Assembly (NCBI RefSeq): GCF_001625015.1 | Contig: NZ_LVWJ02000014.1 | Coordinates: forward strand, 2,914,001 to 2,978,000 | Length of the DNA stretch: 64,000 nt | Direction: 5' to 3' | Source of the DNA: Lewinella sp. 4G2 | Lineage (GTDB): Bacteria; Bacteroidota; Bacteroidia; Chitinophagales; Saprospiraceae | In this document: positions 59,074-64,000 of the stretch, piece after piece | Layout: every line of letters starts with the position of its first letter | How positions within the stretch are numbered: the stretch's first letter is position 1 | Position numbers and translations under genes: made by a program | Notes under the pieces: generated by a model | What the model was told of the DNA's origin: nothing | Database searches by the model: none | The model's input: only the letters and a program-made list of their open reading frames with translations

Positions 59074-59895
59074 TCAGTTCTTGGTAAAAACGAAGGCTCG
59101 CCAGTCTTCACGCTTACGTGTATCCCGGTGTTGAAAGCCAATGGCTGAAAGGCTTTCCAGCAGTAGTTGTTCGTCCTTTTCGAGGATACCGCTGAAGAGA
59201 ACCGTGCCTTCCGGCGCCAGCCGCCCGTACAACGCCCGCGCCGTTGCCAGTATTACGTTACGGTTGATGTTTGCCAGCACGATGTCGTAGGGCAGTCCAG
59301 CGGGCACGTCTTTGAGTTCGCCAAGGACGACCCGGGAGAGTTCCACGCCGTTGCGTGTCGCGTTCTCCGCGGTGTTTTCGGCGGAGGGTTGCTCGATATC
59401 CACTGCATCAATATCGGTGGCGCCCAACTTGGCGGCGAGGATGGCCAACACGCCGGTGCCGCTACCGTAATCCAGTACTCGTTTACCCTTCAGGTCGAGT
59501 TCAAAAAGGAGCTGGCACATCATGTAGGTCGTCGCGTGGTGGCCTGTGCCAAAAGCCATTTTGGGCGTGATGACGAGCTCCAGCGGAAAGGCTGGGTTAG
59601 AGTCGTGAAAATCGGCACGGATGAAGAGACGATCACCCACCTCGAGTGGTGGAAATTGGCTTTCCCATTCCTCGTTCCAGTTGCGTTGTTCCAACGTGCT
59701 CGAGGTGTAGCTGAAGCTAAACTGCTCCGCGTATTCGTCGAGCGCCGCAACCCACTTCTCGTGTTGTGCCGCGGGGGCGAAAGCGAGCAGCCCGGCATCA
59801 GTTTCCTGAAAACTGTCAAAACCTGCTTGGCCCAGCAGGGCGACGAGGATGGCGTGGAGGTCCGGTGAATTCGTGAGGGTATACTGATTGTACAA
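59074..59895 (-). CDS. prmA: Ribosomal protein L11 methyltransferase
   Basis: A 273-residue SAM-dependent methyltransferase that trimethylates ribosomal protein L11. ITPKMAFGTGHHATTYMMCQLL is the PrmA signature, KRVLDYGSGTGVLAILAAKLGA is SAM motif I, and DIVLANINRNVIL is motif IV (N-I-N). The start is TTG 59895; the in-frame family N-terminus supports it. The gene sits 6 bases upstream of the giant gene on the same strand, so the two are probably co-transcribed. Confidence 0.93.
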   Translation of the reverse strand: MYNQYTLTNSPDLHAILVALLGQAGFDSFQETDAGLLAFAPAAQHEKWVAALDEYAEQFSFSYTSSTLEQRNWNEEWESQFPPLEVGDRLFIRADFHDSNPAFPLELVITPKMAFGTGHHATTYMMCQLLFELDLKGKRVLDYGSGTGVLAILAAKLGATDIDAVDIEQPSAENTAENATRNGVELSRVVLGELKDVPAGLPYDIVLANINRNVILATARALYGRLAPEGTVLFSGILEKDEQLLLESLSAIGFQHRDTRKREDWRAFVFTKN

Positions 59896-59949
59896 GGGGG
59901 CGAGCTTTTGTGGCGGCGAAGATAGGCCTTCCTAACAGGACCCAGCCAT

Positions 59950-59957
59950 TACCTTTG
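59950..59957 (+). promoter_or_regulatory. TAnnTTTG -7 box four bases before the rlmH start
   Basis: TACCTTTG, an exact match, then four bases and ATG 59962. The transcript is probably leaderless. Confidence 0.45.
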
Positions 59958-59961
59958 GGGC

Positions 59962-60435
59962 ATGAAGGTGCAGGTCTATTACGTCGGGAAAACCAGTGAA
60001 AAATACCTCCGGGAAGGGGAGGCGATCTACCAGAAAAGACTGCGCCATTACTTGCCCATCAGCTTCGATATTTTGCCCGATATCCGCAATGCGGGCAAGT
60101 TGTCTTCCGAGGCGCTAAAGGAAAAAGAGGGCGAGCTGATCCTCAGCAAAGTCAACAATGAAGACGGCTTGATCCTGCTCGACGAAGGCGGTAAACGCTT
60201 CACCAGCGTCAAGTTTTCGGCCTGGATCGACCGTCAATTACAGATGCCCTACCGCCGGCTGATCTTCGTGGTGGGTGGCGCTTTCGGCTTTTCTGACGCC
60301 GTCTACCAACGCGCCAACGGCAAACTTTCCCTGAGCGACATGACCTTCAGCCACCAGATGATTCGCCTGTTTTTCGCGGAGCAGTTGTACCGGGGGATGT
60401 CGATTCTGCGGGGGGAGAAGTACCATAATGAGTGA
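59962..60435 (+). CDS. rlmH: 23S rRNA (pseudouridine1915-N3)-methyltransferase
   Basis: A 157-residue SPOUT methyltransferase acting on helix 69 of the 23S rRNA in assembled ribosomes. LILLDEGGKRFTSVKFSAWI, LIFVVGGAFGFSDAVY (the trefoil-knot SAM site) and the C-terminal LFFAEQLYRGMSILRGEKYH match RlmH from end to end. Length is the family's usual length. Confidence 0.96.
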   Translation: MKVQVYYVGKTSEKYLREGEAIYQKRLRHYLPISFDILPDIRNAGKLSSEALKEKEGELILSKVNNEDGLILLDEGGKRFTSVKFSAWIDRQLQMPYRRLIFVVGGAFGFSDAVYQRANGKLSLSDMTFSHQMIRLFFAEQLYRGMSILRGEKYHNE

Positions 60436-60444
60436 GGCGTTTTT

Positions 60445-60462
60445 GGGCGCTGACGCGGGTGC
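60445..60462 (+). repeat. 18-bp repeat, copy 14 (intergenic)
   Basis: GGGCGCTGACGCGGGTGC, matching the consensus with A and G at the variable positions, ten bases after the rlmH stop. Confidence 0.85.
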
Positions 60463-60519
60463 AAAAAGATGGGGTAGGGGAAAGCCGATTTACTTTTGAC
60501 GTATCGCTGTACGGTTTTC

Positions 60520-60727
60520 GACAAGAAGGAAAAGGGGGGAAAGGAGAAAAGGAAGTGCGGCATTTCGCGCGCTCTTTTCCTTTATCTCCCCTTGGAAAAC
60601 TACAACGCTAGGTAGATTTTTTGGACCATTCTCAACAAGACGAATAAGGGGGGGAAGGAGAAAAAGGAGTGTATCACTGCACGCCCTCCTTTCCTTCTTT
60701 TCCTCCTTTGTCCCCCCTCGGAAAACA
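60520..60727. repeat. Two tandem copies of a purine/pyrimidine hairpin element
   Basis: Copy A (60520-60600) has a purine arm with AAAGGGGGGAAAGGAG (60531 on) and a pyrimidine arm CTTTTCCTTTATCTCCCC (60573 on). Copy B (about 60631-60727) has the related arms AAGGGGGGGAAGGAG and CCTCCTTTGTCCCCCC, so it can also form a hairpin. Both begin CAAGAMGAA-like and end GGAAAAC; the copies are about 112 bases apart. Confidence 0.6.
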
Positions 60728-60798
60728 GTATCCCAAGCCTAGTAAAGAAATTCTTAAAACCCAGGCAACCCTCCCCCAAACTCCGTATCTAGTGAGTG

Positions 60799-61365
60799 AT
60801 GACGGACAAGTTCCGCGATGATATCCAGCTGGCGAAAGCCTGCTCTACCAATGATCGTACGGCCCAACGGGCGCTGTACGAACGCCACCGGAATGCCCTC
60901 TACCGAATGGCCCTCCGCTACGCGCGGGACGACGCCGAAGCGGAAGATTTCGTCCACGACGGGCTGATCCACGCATTTGCTAAGATTGGCCAGTACCGGG
61001 GGAAGGGTCCGCTCGGTGGGTGGCTGCGCCGGGTGGTGGTGAATGTGATCCTGCAGGAACTGCGCAAGCGCCCCGAGATCACGGAGTTGGATCGGTCCGT
61101 GGAACCAGGCGTTGAGCCGGAAGGATTCGACGAGGATGCCGGGGCCATCCCACCGGCAACGCTGCACCGGTACATCAAGGAACTTCCACTCGGATACCGT
61201 ACGGTATTCAGCCTCTACTATTTAGAGGATCTGACCCACGAGGCGATTGCTAAACAGTTAGGCATCAGTAGCGGCTCCAGCAAGAGCCAGCTTTCTAAGG
61301 CCAAGCGTAAACTTCGCCGGACCATCTCTACCCACCACCCCCACCTTCAACGACAAAAAAAGTGA
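60799..61365 (+). CDS. ECF RNA polymerase sigma factor
   Basis: A 188-residue sigma-70 family factor (ATG 60799; a GTG three bases earlier adds one residue). Region 2 is RNALYRMALRYARDDAEAED and the following DGLIHAFAKIGQYRG; region 4 is LPLGYRTVFSLYYLEDLTHE, then the helix-turn-helix AIAKQLGISSGSSKSQLSKA. The next gene overlaps it by four bases and encodes a single-span membrane protein, the usual place of an anti-sigma factor. Confidence 0.93.
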   Translation: MTDKFRDDIQLAKACSTNDRTAQRALYERHRNALYRMALRYARDDAEAEDFVHDGLIHAFAKIGQYRGKGPLGGWLRRVVVNVILQELRKRPEITELDRSVEPGVEPEGFDEDAGAIPPATLHRYIKELPLGYRTVFSLYYLEDLTHEAIAKQLGISSGSSKSQLSKAKRKLRRTISTHHPHLQRQKK

Positions 61366-62933
61366 GTATGCCGCCAGGAGAAAACAAGCACTGGGCAAAA
61401 AAACTCAGCGAATGGGAAGCCGACGTACCGGGGCCACCACGGCCCGGTGACGCCCTGTGGGATCGGTTGGATGCCTCCCTGCCGCCTCCGAAATCACGGA
61501 AGAAGGGGGCTTACTGGTGGTATCTACTGGGTGCCCTGCTATTTCTGGGATTGACAATTGGTCTCGGCCATTTCCTTGGCAACGACGAGGCGGAAATGTT
61601 GGCAGGAGAAAGTCCCGTAGAGGAAACAGCGACCGAATTGGAGGCAACAATGGGTACAGACCAATCGGTAACTGATGACAAGCGAACCTCCACTGAGGCA
61701 GCGGGTAAAACGGAAGAATTAGGCAGGGCCGAAGAGAAAGCGAAAGCTACCGCAGACGCACCGGGGACTACTGTATCAAGCCAGGGAAACAATAAGCAGC
61801 AGGTAGAAAACGTATCCCGCATCAAGCCAGCGCCTCGATCCCAGTCGAAGTCATCTGACTTGCCACCTTCGATGATTAAGGAAACGGAAAATCCAGGTAC
61901 GGACCAACTCGATCAACCATCAACAACGTCCACCGCTTCAACTACGACTGGTACCAATGCGGTGATCACAAACTCGCAGGGTGCAGCGGAGGAATTTGAT
62001 TCCGGAGGAAGGTTTCCCGGCAGCCAAGTACTCCCAGTGCTGGAAATAACTTCCGTCACTTCGCTCTACAAGTTCGTTCCATTCGACTTGGACGACAGTA
62101 ATATTGGACTAGAGAAGTTTATGGAGGCCGCCCAGCAAGATGTAGAATGGCGGTCGTCCGACCCGACAACAGTATTCAGTCTTCAGGCTGGACCAACCTT
62201 CGCCAACTACCGGGTGATGCGCCCCAACGAAGAACGGCCGGAGGGTTTTCAACAACGCATCTGGGATGGGGTAGGTGGCCACCTCAATCTACGGGCCAGC
62301 CGTAAAAAATGGTTCGTAGAACTTGGGTTAAGTAACGCAAAACTAAAGGACGAAATCACCTTCAACCGCCCCATCCGCATCGAGCGGGAGCGGGAAACGC
62401 TGCGTACCGACGGGACCAGAGAAGGAAAGTTCTCCTTGGATCTGAAGTCGATTGACAATACCGCGGAACCCGCCAACATCACCGTCCGGCGTAATCCAGC
62501 TCAGTTCATTAACCCGAACCCCACTCTGATTCTTGAGCTAGAGGAGTTGACGGAGTTCAATCAATTCAGCATACCCCTCAAAGTTGGCTACCGGCAACCG
62601 CTCTGGAATTCGCCATTTTCCGTAGAAACCAACGCTGGTATCAGCCGCACCTGGGCCACCTTCGAGCGCTCCGTCGCCCTGCAGGAAGCCATGTTCGCTA
62701 ACGGGGTAAGGCCCCAATTCTTCGAGTTGGCGGACCGCAGTTCAACGACGGACTTCAACTACTGGTCTTATTCCCTGGGTGGCGCGGTCACCTACGGCCT
62801 TAAATCTGCTCCACTGGAACTGCGATTGGGCGGAGACTACGTCCACAGTATTGGAGATTGGATCGAGAACCGTCCTGATGATCGCTTCCTGCAGGGAATT
62901 GAGCTGCGCCTTTCCGTAGGCTACCGTTTCTAA
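61362..62933 (+). CDS. Membrane-anchored protein with C-terminal outer-membrane-barrel-like domain, anti-sigma candidate
   Basis: A 523-residue protein from GTG 61362 (ATG 61368 would drop two residues). The N-terminal 45 residues are soluble and contain WDRLDASLPPP. A single hydrophobic helix follows (about 50-67, WWYLLGALLFLGLTIGLG), then a long Thr/Ser/Glu-rich linker to about 220. The C-terminal 260 residues show alternating amphipathic strands and end in RLSVGYRF with a terminal Phe, as barrels do. If so, the protein links the inner membrane to the outer membrane. It overlaps the sigma factor gene by four bases, so it probably controls that factor. Confidence 0.75.
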   Translation: MSMPPGENKHWAKKLSEWEADVPGPPRPGDALWDRLDASLPPPKSRKKGAYWWYLLGALLFLGLTIGLGHFLGNDEAEMLAGESPVEETATELEATMGTDQSVTDDKRTSTEAAGKTEELGRAEEKAKATADAPGTTVSSQGNNKQQVENVSRIKPAPRSQSKSSDLPPSMIKETENPGTDQLDQPSTTSTASTTTGTNAVITNSQGAAEEFDSGGRFPGSQVLPVLEITSVTSLYKFVPFDLDDSNIGLEKFMEAAQQDVEWRSSDPTTVFSLQAGPTFANYRVMRPNEERPEGFQQRIWDGVGGHLNLRASRKKWFVELGLSNAKLKDEITFNRPIRIERERETLRTDGTREGKFSLDLKSIDNTAEPANITVRRNPAQFINPNPTLILELEELTEFNQFSIPLKVGYRQPLWNSPFSVETNAGISRTWATFERSVALQEAMFANGVRPQFFELADRSSTTDFNYWSYSLGGAVTYGLKSAPLELRLGGDYVHSIGDWIENRPDDRFLQGIELRLSVGYRF

Positions 62934-63014
62934 AAGATTTGAGAAAAATCTTTCAGCTGCGGGCAACCCTTGGGGTAGGGGGTCATCAGAAGGGTGTACT
63001 TAACCTACATTCCG

Positions 63015-64000
63015 ATGACGAAAATGAATCGCCGAGCCTTTTTTCGCCCCCTGAGTAAGCAGGGACCAGCACCAGTCACTGCCGGGGTGGCGGCCGCCGT
63101 GCAAGCACCCGTGCTCTCCTCAACCGGCTTAGCTCCCTACACCGGGCCGTGGACCAAGCAGGAAGCCGGCCACTTGCTGACCCGCGCCATGATGGGCCAT
63201 TCCTACGCTCAACTCAACGAAGCGGTTGGTCTCGGTATTGAAGGAACGTTGGATACATTGCTTAGCGACCTCGACCGGCCGGCGGACCCACTCATCACGA
63301 GCCGCCTGGATGGAGGAGGCGCCGTCGGGGAAACCTGGATCGACAAACCCTACGCCGCGGGTGATAATTTAATGCGGTCCGTCGTCGTCCGCATCCGTAG
63401 CCTTTACACCTGGTTAGGAAAGCAAATGCTGACCGAGGGCATGAGTGCGCGGCAGACGATGGCGCTGTTTTGGCACGACCACTTCGCCATCACCGGTGCC
63501 TTGGACCCAAAGTACAATTACCGCTACCTCACGACCATTTACAACCACATCTTCGGAGACTTCCGCCAGTTGGTGAAGGAGATGACCATCGAACCACTGA
63601 TGCTCACCTTCCTGAATGGTAATCAAAACACGGTCGCTGCCCCGAATGAGAATTACGCCCGTGAACTACTGGAACTCTTTACCCTCGGGAAAGGACCACA
63701 AGTAGGGGAGGGCGATTACACCCACTACACCGAGCAGGACGTAGTGGCAATGGCCAAAAGCCTGACGGGCTGGACGGATTATGGCTACAACTCATCCACG
63801 ATCGGTGAAATCGGTTCCCGGTTCCGCGCTGTGCGCCACGATCGCCAAACGGTACAGTTGAGCCACCGCTTCGGCAATCAAACCTTCGCCAGCTCGGGAG
63901 AAGATACTTACGCCCGTTTGGTGGACCTCATTCTGGAGCAAGACGAGGTGGCTCGGTTCATGGCCCGCAATATCTACCGTTGGTTTGTGTACTACGACAT
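63015..64000 (+). CDS. DUF1800 family protein (partial, runs off the window)
   Basis: An open reading frame from ATG 63015 to the window end, 328 codons seen. Near the N-terminus, MNRRAFFRPLSKQG is followed by a segment with WTKQEAGHLLTRAMMGHSYAQ, and ALFWHDHFAITGA, YARELLELFTLGKG and VAMAKSLTGWTDYG are DUF1800 signatures. The family is abundant in Bacteroidota and Planctomycetes, typically exported, and next to DUF1501 proteins. The NRRAFFRP start resembles a Tat-type signal, but a hydrophobic stretch is weak. Its 81-bp upstream gap includes no clear promoter. Confidence 0.9.
   Translation, partial: MTKMNRRAFFRPLSKQGPAPVTAGVAAAVQAPVLSSTGLAPYTGPWTKQEAGHLLTRAMMGHSYAQLNEAVGLGIEGTLDTLLSDLDRPADPLITSRLDGGGAVGETWIDKPYAAGDNLMRSVVVRIRSLYTWLGKQMLTEGMSARQTMALFWHDHFAITGALDPKYNYRYLTTIYNHIFGDFRQLVKEMTIEPLMLTFLNGNQNTVAAPNENYARELLELFTLGKGPQVGEGDYTHYTEQDVVAMAKSLTGWTDYGYNSSTIGEIGSRFRAVRHDRQTVQLSHRFGNQTFASSGEDTYARLVDLILEQDEVARFMARNIYRWFVYYD

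Larger units (their letters stand above)
60436..60798. other. Gene-free interval with copy 14 and two tandem hairpins
   Basis: The 363 bases between rlmH and the sigma factor gene hold copy 14 of the 18-bp repeat and a duplicated purine/pyrimidine hairpin (60520-60727). No gene is supported. No clear promoter for the sigma factor was found. Confidence 0.7.

Noticed and set aside
59167-59868. A 233-codon frame antisense to prmA
   Set aside because: The prmA frame is complete and typical. The antisense frame shows no domain.

Overview
The window looks like the chromosome of a marine, Lewinella/Saprospiraceae-like member of the Bacteroidota. The evidence is a T9SS type B (gliding-motility C-terminal) cargo protein, a TonB-dependent receptor with a carboxypeptidase-regulatory-like N-terminus, many TAnnTTTG-type -7 promoter boxes with weak Shine-Dalgarno sites, a CcmB-like protein, DUF1800 and DUF1015 proteins, and GC-rich coding sequence. 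No rRNA, tRNA, IS transposase, phage gene or CRISPR array was seen.

Region 1 (about 0.36-19.5 kb) is a surface-polysaccharide locus rich in sulfation functions. It encodes six sulfotransferase domains in five genes: one fused to a glycosyltransferase, two fused in tandem, and three single. It also encodes six glycosyltransferase domains (GT4-like, GT8, GT2), an MBOAT O-acyltransferase with a DltD/AlgX-like partner, a Wzm/Wzt-type ABC exporter pair, a DUF2304 protein and a 1025-residue GT-C-like membrane protein. The inferred product is a sulfated, probably O-acylated glycan that is partly or wholly built in the cytoplasm and exported through the ABC pair.

Region 2 (19.6-36.7 kb) is mostly housekeeping. 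It holds xylulokinase behind a LacI-type operator, acetylglutamate kinase, a Nudix hydrolase, a MoxR/VWA-metallopeptidase pair, a PlsB-like acyltransferase, EngB, a CcmB-like protein, an N-acetylmuramoyl-L-alanine amidase, a thioredoxin, dodecin and KDO transferase WaaA with an outer-membrane protein. Region 3 (36.9-49.5 kb) has an M16 peptidase homologue lacking the zinc motif, a repeat island (38.24-38.82 kb), ribulose-phosphate epimerase, a methyltransferase, and a tightly packed minus-strand run of T9SS protein, TonB receptor, membrane protein and sulfatase, then LspA and a TlpA-like thioredoxin. Region 4 (49.6-64 kb) has a GT2, a DUF1015 protein, a fatty acid hydroxylase, a BacNav/BacCav-type ion channel with a TLEGWND filter, a 1561-residue exported protein, PrmA, RlmH, an ECF sigma factor with a linked membrane/barrel protein, and the start of a DUF1800 protein.

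The most unusual signal is not a gene. An 18-bp near-palindromic sequence, GGGCGCTGNCGCRGGTGC, occurs 14 times in either orientation (10 in genes in several reading frames, 4 between genes). In genes it tends to fall in linkers, including the exact junction of the tandem sulfotransferase. Other repeats are a GACCTnnAGGTC hairpin family, a 184-bp MITE-like inverted repeat and a duplicated purine/pyrimidine hairpin. Several genes also place a -7 box only 4-6 nt before the start codon, which suggests leaderless transcripts.
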